Shown: one piece after another, positions 36,816-45,358 of the stretch
Position numbering within the stretch: position 1 is the stretch's first letter
How the letters are laid out: each line of letters opens with the position of its first letter
Assembly (NCBI RefSeq): GCF_019429525.1
Contig: NZ_JAHXZL010000001.1
Span: 124,001-188,000, forward strand
Origin: Sphingomonas folli
GTDB lineage: Bacteria; Pseudomonadota; Alphaproteobacteria; Sphingomonadales; Sphingomonadaceae
Direction: 5' to 3'
DNA length: 64,000 nt
The notes under the pieces: generated by a model
Seen by the model: only the letters and a program-made list of their open reading frames with translations
Database searches by the model: none
What the model was told of the DNA's origin: nothing
Made by a program: the position numbers and the translations under genes

Positions 36816-36836
36816 AGTGTTACCCTTGGTAACACT
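36816..36836. promoter_or_regulatory. Palindromic operator before the vapB-like gene
   Basis: AGTGTTACC (36816-36824) and GGTAACACT (36828-36836) form a perfect inverted repeat around CTT. It directly precedes the GGAG ribosome site (36837-36840) of the antitoxin gene. VapB/AbrB antitoxins usually repress their own operon through such sites. Confidence 0.65.
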
Positions 36837-36845
36837 GGAGGACGC

Positions 36846-37142
36846 ATGCCCGCTCCGCTCGAGAAGCGCACCCGCACCAACATGACCAGTAAGGGACAGG
36901 TGCTGATCCCGAAGGACGTGCGCGACCAGATCGGGCTGGTGCCTGGCGCACCGGTTGACGTGGGCGTGAATGACCGCGGCGAGGCGGTCGTGGTGCCGAG
37001 TGGCGCGACGTCCACCGAGACCGCGGAGGAGCGCACGCAGCGACTTGATCGGCTGTTCGCCAGTGTCGACGCCGATCCGCTGTTCGATCGAACGGGTGAC
37101 GAGATCCTTCGCGACGTGCGCGGCGACGAGCGCCTCCCATGA
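36846..37142 (+). CDS. AbrB/MazE-type antitoxin (VapB-like)
   Basis: The 98-residue protein has an AbrB swapped-hairpin DNA-binding domain: RTNMTSKGQVLIPKDVRDQIGLVPGAPVDV, then VNDRGEAVVVP. The C-terminal half (TETAEERTQRLDRLFASVDADPLFDRTGDEIL) should form the helical toxin-binding tail. Its TGA overlaps the toxin start as ATGA, the classical layout of a type II pair. Operator palindrome lies just upstream. The pair interrupts the gatCAB order. Confidence 0.88.
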   Translation: MPAPLEKRTRTNMTSKGQVLIPKDVRDQIGLVPGAPVDVGVNDRGEAVVVPSGATSTETAEERTQRLDRLFASVDADPLFDRTGDEILRDVRGDERLP

Positions 37143-37549
37143 TCTTCCTCGACACCAACGTCGTCATCGATCTGTTCGGCGCGCGGCAGGGCGTCGGCGC
37201 GGCATGGTCGCGCGACGCCTACCGCGCGGTGGCGGATCGCCTGCTGATGGTCAATCTGATCGTCGTCGCCGAGCTCGCCGGCTATGCGACGCGGCCGGAG
37301 CGGCTGCTCGATCGACTCCAGGCGTTCCGGATCACCGCCGTCGATCTGACCGTGGACGCCTGCTTCGCCGCCGGGACGGCCTTCCGCGAATATCGCCGTC
37401 GCGGCGGCACCCGGGATGCGATGCTCGCCGACTTCCTGATCGCGGGTCATGCCGTCGCGCTGGGCGCCTCGCTCATGACGCGGGACCGCCGGCTCGCTTC
37501 TTACTTCCCCGACCTCACCCTCATCACACCCGAGACCGATCATGGCTGA
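37139..37549 (+). CDS. PIN-domain toxin (VapC-like)
   Basis: The 136-residue RNase keeps the PIN acidic set: [13 protein letters not shown] (Asp5), VVAELAG (Glu near 45), [17 protein letters not shown] (Asp near 89-94) and [16 protein letters not shown]. VapC enzymes cleave tRNA(fMet), other tRNAs or rRNA; the target cannot be read from sequence. Its stop lies 8 bp inside gatB, so the toxin and GatB reading frames overlap. Its 3' end may thus be needed for gatB translation. Confidence 0.88.
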   Translation: MIFLDTNVVIDLFGARQGVGAAWSRDAYRAVADRLLMVNLIVVAELAGYATRPERLLDRLQAFRITAVDLTVDACFAAGTAFREYRRRGGTRDAMLADFLIAGHAVALGASLMTRDRRLASYFPDLTLITPETDHG

Positions 37550-39005
37550 CGCATCCACCCCCTATCGTATCAAGGGCGACACCGGCGAGTGGGAGGTCGT
37601 GATCGGCCTCGAGGTCCACGCCCAGGTGACCAGCCAGGCCAAGCTCTTCTCGGGCGCGGCCACTGAATTCGGCGCCGAGCCCAACACCCAGGTGTCGCTG
37701 GTCGACGCCGCCATGCCGGGCATGCTGCCGGTGCCCAACTGCGAGTGCATCCGCCAGGCGGTCCGCACCGGCATGGCGATCGACGCGCAGATCAACCGCT
37801 GGTCGCGCTTCGACCGCAAGAACTATTTCTACGCCGATCTGCCGCAGGGTTACCAGATTTCTCAGCTCTATCATCCGCTTGTCGGCGAAGGCTCGGTCGA
37901 GATCGAGGACGGCGAGACGGTCAAGACGATCGGCGTGGAGCGCATCCACGTCGAGCAGGACGCGGGCAAGCTGATGCACGACCAGCACCCCACGCGCTCC
38001 TATGTCGACCTCAACCGGTCGGGCGTGGCGCTGATGGAGATCGTCAGCCGTCCTGACATGCGTTCTCCCTCTGAGGCAGGTGCTTATCTGAGAAAGCTGC
38101 GGGCGATCCTGCGCTATGTCGGGTCGTGCGACGGCAATATGGAGGAGGGCTCGATGCGCGCCGACGTCAACGTCAGCGTGCGGCGGCCCGGGGCCGAGTT
38201 CGGCACGCGGACCGAGACCAAGAACGTCAACTCGGTCCGCTTCGTGATGGCGGCGATCGAGCATGAGGCGAAGCGCCAGGTCGAGCTGATCGAGGGCGGC
38301 GGCACGGTCGTGCAGGAGACGCGGCTGTTCAATCCCGACAGCGGCACGACCCGGTCGATGCGCTCCAAGGAGGACGCGCACGACTATCGTTACTTCCCCG
38401 ATCCCGACCTGCTGCCGCTCGAGCTCGACGACGCCTTCCTGGAGGCGTGCCGCGCGAGCCTGCCCGAGCTGCCCGACGCCAAGCGCCAGCGCTACGTCGG
38501 GCTCGGGATCACGCCGTACAACGCCGAGGTGCTCACCGCCGAGGTGGAGAGCGCGCGCTGGTTCGACGCGCTGCTCGCCGCGGGGGCGGCCCCGGTCGCG
38601 GCGGCCAATTGGGTGACGAGCGAGCTGTTCGGCGCGCTCAACCGTCTCGGCAAGTCGATCGGCGACAGCCCGGTGCTGCCGGGGCAGGCGGCCGAGCTGC
38701 TCGCGCTGGTGGCCGACGGCACGCTCTCGGGCAGCCTCGCCAAGCAGGTGTTCGAGGCGATGCTCGAGACGGGCGACGCGCCGGGCAAGATCGTCGAGGA
38801 GCGCGGGCTCAAGCAGACCAGCGACACCGGCGCGATCGAGGCGGTGATCGCCGAGGTGCTGGCGAAGAACCCGGGGCAGCTGGAACAATATCGCGGCGGC
38901 AAGGTGACCCTGTTCGGCTTCTTCGTCGGCCAGACGATGAAGGCGATGGGCGGCAAAGCGAACCCGCAGGTCGTCAACGACTTGCTGAAGAAAGCACTGA
39001 ACTGA
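37542..39005 (+). CDS. gatB: Glutamyl/aspartyl-tRNA amidotransferase subunit B
   Basis: GatB binds the mischarged tRNA and carries out transamidation with ammonia from GatA. The 487-residue protein has [24 protein letters not shown], the [13 protein letters not shown] segment, PDMRSP with [12 protein letters not shown], and a C-terminal YqeY-like tail ([26 protein letters not shown]). Its ATG overlaps the vapC 3' end by 8 bp. Whether it depends on the upstream gat promoter or on one inside the toxin genes is unknown. Confidence 0.96.
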   Translation: MADASTPYRIKGDTGEWEVVIGLEVHAQVTSQAKLFSGAATEFGAEPNTQVSLVDAAMPGMLPVPNCECIRQAVRTGMAIDAQINRWSRFDRKNYFYADLPQGYQISQLYHPLVGEGSVEIEDGETVKTIGVERIHVEQDAGKLMHDQHPTRSYVDLNRSGVALMEIVSRPDMRSPSEAGAYLRKLRAILRYVGSCDGNMEEGSMRADVNVSVRRPGAEFGTRTETKNVNSVRFVMAAIEHEAKRQVELIEGGGTVVQETRLFNPDSGTTRSMRSKEDAHDYRYFPDPDLLPLELDDAFLEACRASLPELPDAKRQRYVGLGITPYNAEVLTAEVESARWFDALLAAGAAPVAAANWVTSELFGALNRLGKSIGDSPVLPGQAAELLALVADGTLSGSLAKQVFEAMLETGDAPGKIVEERGLKQTSDTGAIEAVIAEVLAKNPGQLEQYRGGKVTLFGFFVGQTMKAMGGKANPQVVNDLLKKALN

Positions 39006-39010
39006 GCCAG

Positions 39011-39040
39011 CCGCCCGCTTGCCCACTGTCAGGCGGGCGG
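39011..39040 (+). terminator. Terminator hairpin after gatB
   Basis: CCGCCCGC (39011-39018) pairs with GCGGGCGG (39033-39040), 6 bp after the gatB stop. Confidence 0.6.
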
Positions 39041-39080
39041 TAGCCTCTCCCTCGACGATCGGGTCGACGGTGAGGGGGTC

Positions 39081-39851
39081 ATGTTTATCTGGCGAGCCGC
39101 TCTCGTGGTTTTCTGTCTCGTGCTCGTGTCGGTCACGGGACTCGCGCCGGCGCTCGCGCAGGAGCGGTCGGCGATACGACCCGGCTTCAGGTTGCCCAGC
39201 GGCAGCACGCATATCCTGCTCCTGCGTCCGCATATCATGGTGGGTGGGCAGTCGACCGGCGGGGTGTTCCAGCCCAACGCCGACTGGACCGCGCAGGCGC
39301 GCGGGCAGATCGACGCCGCGCTGGCGGCGGCGCAGGCTACGCTCGGCAACGAGGTGGTGCGCGCGCCCGAGACGATCGGCGCCGACACGCGCCTGATGGC
39401 CGACTATCAGGCGCTGTTCGCGGTCGTCGCGCAGTCGGTGATCGACTACCAGTTCTTCAAGGGCAACCGGCTGCCGACCAAGAGACGCGCCGGGCAGTTC
39501 GACTGGACGCTCGGCCCCGACGTGGCGCGGATCGCGCGCGGCCAGGGGTGCGACTATGCGCTGTTCGTCGACACCGCTGACGCTTACGGCTCGACCGGGC
39601 GCAAGATCTTCCAGGTTCTCGCGGCGGTGACGGTCGGCGTCCGGGTCAGGTCGGGCGAGCACAAGGGCTATGCCGGGCTGGTCGACCTGCGCACCGGCGA
39701 CCTGGTGTGGCTCAACGCCGACAGGCACATGGGTGGCGACGTGCGCACGCCCGAGGGCGCCGCCAAGCGCGTCGCCGAGCTGCTCGAGGGCTTCCCCGGT
39801 CGCGCGGCGGGACCGGGCGCGGCCGTCGCGGTGGCGGAGGCGCGGCGATGA
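39081..39851 (+). CDS. Exported protein of unknown function
   Basis: I do not recognise this 256-residue protein. It has a signal peptide (AALVVFCLVLVSVTGLAPALA, then QERS). The mature part has alpha/beta character: HILLLRPHIMVGG, VIDYQFFKGNRLPTK, GCDYALFVDTADAYG, GLVDLRTGDLVWLNADRHMG. The DYALF...GLVDLRTGDLVW pattern faintly recalls CsgG/GNA1162-like periplasmic or outer-membrane-associated proteins, but I would not name it so. It overlaps the M48 protease gene by 4 bp (ATGA), so the two probably act in the same envelope process. Confidence 0.75.
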   Translation: MFIWRAALVVFCLVLVSVTGLAPALAQERSAIRPGFRLPSGSTHILLLRPHIMVGGQSTGGVFQPNADWTAQARGQIDAALAAAQATLGNEVVRAPETIGADTRLMADYQALFAVVAQSVIDYQFFKGNRLPTKRRAGQFDWTLGPDVARIARGQGCDYALFVDTADAYGSTGRKIFQVLAAVTVGVRVRSGEHKGYAGLVDLRTGDLVWLNADRHMGGDVRTPEGAAKRVAELLEGFPGRAAGPGAAVAVAEARR

Positions 39852-41017
39852 TGCGCCCGGTCACCCGCGCGGCGCTCGCGCTCGCCGCGCTCTGCCTGCC
39901 GCTCGACGCCGTCGCCGCGGGCGCGGCCGAGCTGACCGTGCCGCCGTTCGCCCACGCCTATGAGCCGCGCACCGCGGCGGAGCGCGGGCTCTGGATGCAG
40001 GCCGACGAGGACGAGCGGCAGCTGCGCGACTCGCGCCTGCTGGTCGAGGATGCCGCGCTCAACGCCTATCTGCGCCACGTGCTGTGCCGCACCGTGGGCG
40101 AGGAGCGCTGCCACGCGGTGCGACTGTACCTGCTCCGGGTCCCCGCGATGAACGCCACGACCGCGCCGAACGGCGCGATCACGGTATGGAGCGGGCTGCT
40201 GCTGCGCCTCCGTGACGAGGCCGAGCTCGGCGCGGTGCTCGGGCATGAGTTCGCGCATTTCGAACAGCGCCACACCCTGGCGGGGCAGCGTCGCCGGCTC
40301 GGCAACAGCGACCTCGGCGCCTGGGCGACGCTGCTCACGGGCACGGCGGCGCCGCTGATCCGGCTGATCGCGACCGCCGACATCTATTCCTTCAGCCGGG
40401 CGCAGGAGAGCGAGGCCGACTCGCTCGGGCTGCGCTTCGTCGCCGCCGCGGGCTACGACGCGCGCCGGGTCGCCGATGTGTGGAGCCGGCAGATGGACGA
40501 GGCCGACGCCACCGCGGCCGGCCGGAAGCAGCGCTCGCACCGCTACGACGGGGTCCACCTTCTGGCGACGCATCCGACCGACCTGCAGCGCATGACCGCG
40601 CTGCGCACCGCGGCGGCGTCGCTGCCCGGCGGCGGCGCGACCGAGGCGGCGGCCTATGCCGCGGCGCTGCGGCCGTGGCGCGCCGCGTTCCTGGCCGATC
40701 AGATCAAGCTCAACGACCTCCGCGGCACCGACTATCTTCTCGGCCAGCTCGCGCAGGGCGGCTGGACCGAGGACCTGCTGTTCGCGCGCGGCGAACTCTA
40801 CCGCCAGCGCGGCAACCCGCGCGACCTGGTCGTCGCGGCCGATCTCTATCGCCAGGCGCTCGTGCTCGACCAGCGGCACGCCGAGAGTCACCGCGGGTTG
40901 GGGCTGGCGCTGCTGCGCGGCGGCGAGACCGAGGCGGGACGCGCCGAGCTGCGGCGATACCTCGAGCTCGCGCCCGACGCCGCCGACGCGGCGATGGTGC
41001 GCGCGCTGATCTCGTGA
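39848..41017 (+). CDS. M48 family zinc metalloprotease with C-terminal TPR, exported
   Basis: This 389-residue protein has a signal peptide, the zinc motif HEFAH (133-137), a third-ligand region ESEADSLGLRFV, and a C-terminal TPR-like pair (ADLYRQALVLDQRHAESHRGLGLALLRGG). This architecture resembles BepA/YfgC proteases that police outer-membrane protein assembly. ATG 39848 overlaps the upstream gene as ATGA; further upstream the frame is open but lacks a signal peptide. A role in envelope quality control is inferred. Confidence 0.88.
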   Translation: MMRPVTRAALALAALCLPLDAVAAGAAELTVPPFAHAYEPRTAAERGLWMQADEDERQLRDSRLLVEDAALNAYLRHVLCRTVGEERCHAVRLYLLRVPAMNATTAPNGAITVWSGLLLRLRDEAELGAVLGHEFAHFEQRHTLAGQRRRLGNSDLGAWATLLTGTAAPLIRLIATADIYSFSRAQESEADSLGLRFVAAAGYDARRVADVWSRQMDEADATAAGRKQRSHRYDGVHLLATHPTDLQRMTALRTAAASLPGGGATEAAAYAAALRPWRAAFLADQIKLNDLRGTDYLLGQLAQGGWTEDLLFARGELYRQRGNPRDLVVAADLYRQALVLDQRHAESHRGLGLALLRGGETEAGRAELRRYLELAPDAADAAMVRALIS

Positions 41018-41028
41018 AGGATCGTTCC

Positions 41029-41622
41029 ATGACCCGCGCTTATGGCGCGCTCGCGCTGCTCCTCCTCGCCACCGTCGTGCCCGCGCGCGCGGCCAACCGG
41101 CTGGTCGACCCCGGCCGCCCCGTCGCTGTCGCTCGTTCCACGCTGGCGGTGACGCCCGAGCGCGAGTGGAACGAGCTTCGTCGCGGACCCGGCCCGCGCT
41201 GCGACCGCTGGACGCTGGACGGCGAGGGGCTCAACGCGGTCACGTTCTGCGGCGCGATCGAGGGCGGGCGACCGATCTTCTACGAGGTGTCGAAGCACGA
41301 TCGACCGCTGCCGCATTTCGCGACGACGATGCTGCTGACCGATCTGCCCGACCTGATCGAGCAGAGCTACCGTCTCGCGCTGGGCGCGTCGCTGATGACG
41401 ATCGACTCGGTCGAGCCGGCACAGCTCGGCGGCGAGCGCGCGATCCGCTTCCGCTACTCCTTCACCCGCCAGGACGAGGAGTTGGAGCGCCACGGCGAGG
41501 CGATCGCGACGATCCGCGGCAAGAAGCTGTACTGGATGAGCTACGAGGCGCCGTCGATCTTCTACTACGCGCGCGACTTGGAGAGCTGGCGGCGGCTCAC
41601 GGCCTCCGCGCGGTTCAGGTGA
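41029..41622 (+). CDS. Exported protein of unknown function next to the M48 protease
   Basis: I do not recognise this 197-residue protein. It has a signal peptide (ALALLLLATVVPARAANR) and a mature domain with LAVTPEREWNELRRGPGP, CDRWTLDGEGLNAVTFCGAI and RYSFTRQDEELERHGEAIATIRGKKLYWM (quoted in part here), suggesting a small beta-rich envelope protein. GAAGGA at 41015-41020 serves as ribosome site for ATG 41029. It follows the M48 gene by 11 bp, forming a three-gene exported set. Confidence 0.75.
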   Translation: MTRAYGALALLLLATVVPARAANRLVDPGRPVAVARSTLAVTPEREWNELRRGPGPRCDRWTLDGEGLNAVTFCGAIEGGRPIFYEVSKHDRPLPHFATTMLLTDLPDLIEQSYRLALGASLMTIDSVEPAQLGGERAIRFRYSFTRQDEELERHGEAIATIRGKKLYWMSYEAPSIFYYARDLESWRRLTASARFR

Positions 41623-41846
41623 CAGGGGCCGGGTGCTCCTCAGAAAGGCGGGGGGGAGGGACGTCACGCGTTCGCGATCCACGACCCGCACCCACCATCT
41701 CACCCCGCCCCTGGTCCGAGATCCACCGTCCGCGCAGCCGGGGGGCGCGGGGTCAGTGAGGGGTCAATCCCGGAACAAGCCCAGGATCACGGGAAGGACG
41801 GTGCGAGCCGGCCACAGGGCCGGCGCGCGACCGCCTCAGCGCAGCG

Positions 41847-42047
41847 TCACTGCTGATCGACGTCCTGGTTTTTCACCTCACCGCCGGTCCCGCTGTTGCC
41901 GTCGAACTCGCCGGTGTCGGTGAAGCGGGCGGGTTCCTTCCCGCCCTCGCCGCGCGCGACCGCGTCGCTGCGCGCCTCGACGGCCTGCTGGATATCGGGA
42001 CGCTCGTCGTCTCGGTTGGGGATGGGGTCGATCTCTCGCTCGGTCAT
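41847..42047 (-). CDS. Small charged hypothetical protein
   Basis: The 66-residue product (MTEREIDPIPNRDDERPDIQ...) is rich in Asp, Glu, Asn and Gln, lacks a signal or membrane segment, and looks disordered. I do not recognise a family. It lies 11 bp downstream of another tiny minus-strand gene and shares its orientation, so the two are probably co-transcribed. It could be a shadow frame, but the clustered start and spacing favour a real gene. Confidence 0.5.
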   Translation of the reverse strand: MTEREIDPIPNRDDERPDIQQAVEARSDAVARGEGGKEPARFTDTGEFDGNSGTGGEVKNQDVDQQ

Positions 42048-42058
42048 GTCGCGCTCGC

Positions 42059-42220
42059 TCAGATATTGGGGTTGGCGGGGGCCGGGTCGCCCGCGGGGGC
42101 GCCGGGGGCGGGCACGTCGATGTCGGGGCCGGGCGGACTGATCTCGGGCGGCGGGGCATCGGGCGTGCCCGGTGAGGTCGGCTGCGGCACGTCGGGCGGG
42201 CTGACGGGGTTGGTGGCCAT
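42059..42220 (-). CDS. Tiny proline-rich hypothetical protein
   Basis: The 53-residue product (MATNPVSPPDVPQPTSPGTP...) is about one-third Pro, with no signal peptide or membrane helix. A very clear GGAAAGGAG ribosome site lies before ATG 42220, which supports translation and decides the start over longer upstream frames. Function is unknown; it is probably disordered. Confidence 0.6.
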   Translation of the reverse strand: MATNPVSPPDVPQPTSPGTPDAPPPEISPPGPDIDVPAPGAPAGDPAPANPNI

Positions 42221-42278
42221 GGCTTTTCTCCTTTCCGGGTCAACGTCCCGCCGCGCGCTGGGTTGCCCGCTCACGGCG

Positions 42279-42306
42279 CTTGCTCCGATCGCGCCCGCGG
42301 TATAGA
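42279..42306 (+). promoter_or_regulatory. Likely promoter of the tRNA-Leu gene
   Basis: CTTGCT (42279-42284) and TATAGA (42301-42306) are 16 bp apart and the tRNA begins 26 bp after the -10 box, a normal arrangement for a sigma-70-type promoter. Confidence 0.5.
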
Positions 42307-42332
42307 GCCCGCCGACCGGCGGTGTCCGACTT

Positions 42333-42417
42333 GCGGGCGTGGCGGAACTGGTAGACGCGCTGGATTTAGGTTCCAGTATCGCAAGATGTGGGGGTTCGAG
42401 TCCCTTCGCCCGCACCA
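42333..42417 (+). tRNA. tRNA-Leu (UAG)
   Basis: The acceptor stem GCGGGCG (42333-42339) pairs with CGCCCGC (42407-42413), discriminator A follows, and CCA is encoded at 42415-42417. The anticodon loop TTTAGGT (42365-42371) gives anticodon TAG at 42367-42369. The long variable arm fits leucine, and the TTCGAGTCC arm is normal. Length is 85 nt. Confidence 0.96.
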
Positions 42418-42419
42418 GT

Positions 42420-42438
42420 CCCCGCGCTTCACGCGGGG
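42420..42438 (+). terminator. Hairpin after tRNA-Leu
   Basis: CCCCGCG (42420-42426) and CGCGGGG (42432-42438) form a perfect 7-bp stem between the tRNA and the tig start, possibly a terminator or processing signal. Confidence 0.5.
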
Positions 42439-42475
42439 TGGCCATCACTCATCCTATTCCAGACGAAAGCGGCCT

Positions 42476-44197
42476 ATGCAGACTGTCGAGACGTTGAACG
42501 AGGGCCTGAAGCGCGCCTACACCGTGACCATCCCCGCCAGCGCGATCGCGGGCCGGGTCGACGCCGAGCTGAAGCGCGTCGCGCCGCAGATCCGCATGCC
42601 CGGCTTCCGCCCCGGCAAGGTGCCCGCCAACCTCGTGCGCAAGATGCACGGCCCGGCGCTGCACCAGGACGCGCTCAACACCTCGATCCAGGAGGGCATC
42701 CAGGCGCTGATCAGCGAGAAGCAGCTGCGCCCCGCGATGCAGCCGTCGGTGGAACTCGCCGAGGGCTATGAGGCGGGCAAGGACGCCGAGCTCAAGGTGG
42801 AGCTCGAGGTGCTGCCGCAGGTGCCGACCCCCGCGATCGAGGGGCTGAAGCTGGAGCGGCTCACCGTGCCGGTCGACGATTCAGCCATCGACGTGCAGCT
42901 CAAGCGGTTCGCCGACATGCAGAAGCGCTGGGAGGATGCGGGCGACAAGGCGGCCGAGACCGGCGACCAGGTGGTGATGGACTTCGTCGGCAAGACGCTC
43001 GACGGCACCGCCTTCGAGGGCGGCACCGGCACCGACATGGCGGTCGAGCTCGGCGCGGGCCAGCTGATCCCGGGTTTCGAGGACCAGGTGGTCGGCGTGA
43101 AGGCGGGCGACGAGCGTCAGATCACCGTGACCTTCCCCGCCGATTACGGCGCCAAGGAGCTCGCCGGCCAGCAGGCGACGTTCGATCTCACGATCAAGTC
43201 GGTGAAGACCGCGGCCGAGAGCGCGATCGACGAGGAGCTCGCCAAGGCGCTGGGGCTGGAGAGCCTCGACCAGCTGCGCGGGCTGCTGCGCGGACAGGTC
43301 GAGCAGGAGCACAACCAGCTCACGCGCACCTATATGAAACGCAAGCTGCTCGACCAGCTCGCCGAGGGGCATGACTTCGAGGTGCCGCCGTCGATGGTGG
43401 AGGCCGAGTTCAACCAGATCTGGCAGCAGCTGCAGCACGAGGCGACGCACGAGCCCGATCCGCAGGCGGCTCTCGCCGAGATGGAGGCCGAGCGCGACGA
43501 TTACCGCAAGATCGCCGAGCGCCGCGTCCGCCTCGGCCTGCTGCTGAGCGAGATCGGCCAGGCCAACGGCGTCGAGGTGACGCAGCAGGAGATGAACCGG
43601 CTGATCGCACAGGCCGCGCAGCAGTATCGCGGCGAGGATCAGCAGCGCTTCGTCCAATATGTCCAGCAGGACCCGATGGCCGCCGCGCAGCTGCGCGCGC
43701 CGCTGTACGAGGACAAGGTGGTCGATTTCCTGTTCGACAAGGCCGAGGTGAGCGAGCGCGAGACGACGCGCGAGGAACTGGAGGCGGCGATCGAGAGCGA
43801 GGACGGCTTCGCCACCGGCACGCACCACCACGACCACGACACGCACAAGCCCAAGCAGACCCGCGCCAAGAAGAAGCCCGCGGCGAGCGACGGCGAGGGC
43901 GGTGCCACCGAGGGCGAGGCGCCCGCGGCCGAGAAGCCGGCGCGCAAGCCCGCCGCGAAGAAGGCGGCGAAGGCCGAGGAGCCGGTGCCGGGCGATGCGC
44001 CTGTGGCCGAGGCTGCTGCGGCCGAGCCGGCGGCGTCCGAGGCACCCGCGAAGAAGCCGCGTGCCAAGAAGGCGGCGCCGGTGAGCGAGGAGACCCAGGT
44101 GCTCGAGTCCGACCCGGCCGCGGCCGAGGCGGCGGCGGGCACCGAGGCCGCCGACGCGCCCGCACCGAAGCGCACGCGCGCCAAGAAGGCCGAGTAA
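42476..44197 (+). CDS. tig: Trigger factor with long basic/acidic tail
   Basis: Trigger factor is the ribosome-bound chaperone and peptidyl-prolyl isomerase. The protein (573 residues) has the ribosome-binding signature GFRPGKVP in the N-terminal domain, an FKBP-type domain (GDQVVMDFVGK to PADYGAKELAG) and the C-terminal chaperone arms. After about residue 440 a tail of some 110-130 residues follows, with a His-rich patch (HHHDHDTH) then Ala/Lys/Glu/Pro repeats (KKPAASDGEGG, PARKPAAKKAAKAEE). E. coli tig is 432 residues, so the tail is an extension seen in some alphaproteobacteria. Confidence 0.94.
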   Translation: MQTVETLNEGLKRAYTVTIPASAIAGRVDAELKRVAPQIRMPGFRPGKVPANLVRKMHGPALHQDALNTSIQEGIQALISEKQLRPAMQPSVELAEGYEAGKDAELKVELEVLPQVPTPAIEGLKLERLTVPVDDSAIDVQLKRFADMQKRWEDAGDKAAETGDQVVMDFVGKTLDGTAFEGGTGTDMAVELGAGQLIPGFEDQVVGVKAGDERQITVTFPADYGAKELAGQQATFDLTIKSVKTAAESAIDEELAKALGLESLDQLRGLLRGQVEQEHNQLTRTYMKRKLLDQLAEGHDFEVPPSMVEAEFNQIWQQLQHEATHEPDPQAALAEMEAERDDYRKIAERRVRLGLLLSEIGQANGVEVTQQEMNRLIAQAAQQYRGEDQQRFVQYVQQDPMAAAQLRAPLYEDKVVDFLFDKAEVSERETTREELEAAIESEDGFATGTHHHDHDTHKPKQTRAKKKPAASDGEGGATEGEAPAAEKPARKPAAKKAAKAEEPVPGDAPVAEAAAAEPAASEAPAKKPRAKKAAPVSEETQVLESDPAAAEAAAGTEAADAPAPKRTRAKKAE

Positions 44198-44225
44198 GCG
44201 GGCGATCGGGTCGCCGGACAGCGAG

Positions 44226-44262
44226 AGAGCCGGGCCGCCGCGACGCGGCCCGGCTCTTTTTA
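44226..44262 (+). terminator. Intrinsic terminator after tig
   Basis: AGAGCCGGGCCGC (44226-44238) and GCGGCCCGGCTCT (44245-44257) form a perfect 13-bp stem with a 6-nt loop, followed by a T-run (44257-44261). This is the clearest terminator in the window. Confidence 0.9.
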
Positions 44263-44330
44263 CGTTTCGGTCGGCATCATCGTCTAGGATGTCGATACGA
44301 TAGGCGGATCAGAGGGCGGCAGGGCGACGG

Positions 44331-45302
44331 ATGCGGGGCGGCATGACGGTGGACGAGGCGCAGGCGGCGCGCGTGGCGGTGCTGCTGCCGTGCTACAACG
44401 AGGAGGCCGCGATCGCCGACACGATCGCCGGCTTTCGGCGCGCGCTGCCAGAGGCGGTGATCTACGTCTATGACAACAACAGCCGCGATCGCACCGTCGA
44501 GGTGGCGCGCGGCGCGGGCGCGGTGGTGCGGACCGAGCGGATCCAGGGAAAGGGCGCGGTGGTGCGGCGCATGTTCGCCGACGTGGACGCCGACGTCTAT
44601 GTCATGGCCGACGGCGACGCGACCTATGACTCCGCCTCCGCGCCCGCGATGGTGGCGCGCGTGCTCGACGAGCAGCTCGACATGATCGTCGGCACGCGCG
44701 TCGGGGAGGCGACGGCCGCCTATCGGCGCGGCCACCGCCTCGGCAACAGCCTGCTCACCGGCATGCTCACGCGGCTGTTCGGCCGCAGTTTCAGCGATAT
44801 CCTGAGCGGCTATCGGGTGTTCTCGCGGCGCTTCGTGAAGAGCTTCCCGGTGCTGTCGGTCGGCTTCGAGATCGAAACCGAGATCAGCGTCCACGCGCTC
44901 GAGCTCAAGATGCCGCTGGGCGAGGTGGAGACGCCTTATTACGCGCGCCCCGAGGGGTCGGTGTCGAAGCTCAGCACCTACGGTGACGGGTGGCGGATCC
45001 TGCGCACGATCGCGACCTTGTACCGGATCGAGCGGCCCTTGTGGTTCTTCGGCGGGGCGGGGGCGCTGCTCGCGCTGGTGGCGGTGGTGCTCGCCGCCCC
45101 GCTGGCGGTGACCTACGCGCACACCGGGCTGGTGCCGCGGCTGCCCACCGCCGTGCTGGTCACCGGGCTGATGATCCTGGCGGCGCTGTGCGGCTTCGCG
45201 GGGCTGATCCTCGACACCGTGGTGCGCGGTCGGCGCGAGGTGCGGCGGCTCGCCTATCTCGCGCAGCCGGCGCCGCGGCGGGGTGCCGGCGACGGGGCTT
45301 GA
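44331..45302 (+). CDS. GT2-family glycosyltransferase with C-terminal membrane helices
   Basis: The 323-residue protein is a polyprenyl-phosphate-type GT-A enzyme: VAVLLPCYNEEAAIADTI, VYDNNSRDRTVEVARGAGA, metal-binding MADGDATYD, then DILSGYRVFSRRFVKSFP and ETPYYARPEGSVSKLSTYGDGWRIL (quoted in parts). Two or three C-terminal hydrophobic segments (ALLALVAVVLAAPLAVTYA; AVLVTGLMILAALCGFAGLIL) anchor it. Donor and acceptor are unknown; dolichol/undecaprenyl-phosphate sugar synthases are nearest in form. ATG 44331 or 44343 may be the start. It precedes clpP on the same strand. Confidence 0.85.
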   Translation: MRGGMTVDEAQAARVAVLLPCYNEEAAIADTIAGFRRALPEAVIYVYDNNSRDRTVEVARGAGAVVRTERIQGKGAVVRRMFADVDADVYVMADGDATYDSASAPAMVARVLDEQLDMIVGTRVGEATAAYRRGHRLGNSLLTGMLTRLFGRSFSDILSGYRVFSRRFVKSFPVLSVGFEIETEISVHALELKMPLGEVETPYYARPEGSVSKLSTYGDGWRILRTIATLYRIERPLWFFGGAGALLALVAVVLAAPLAVTYAHTGLVPRLPTAVLVTGLMILAALCGFAGLILDTVVRGRREVRRLAYLAQPAPRRGAGDGA

Positions 45303-45329
45303 ACAAGCTGCGGGGAGCGCCGATGTTGG
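45298..45329 (+). promoter_or_regulatory. Heat-shock sigma-like promoter before clpP
   Basis: CTTGAAC (45298-45304) followed after 14 nt by GCCGATGTT resembles the sigma-32 consensus (CTTGAAA and CCCCATNTA). It overlaps the end of the upstream glycosyltransferase gene and is 30-60 bp before clpP. Weak in the -10 part. Confidence 0.4.
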
Positions 45330-45358
45330 CCACCTTCAGGGCATAAGAGAGTTTTTCC

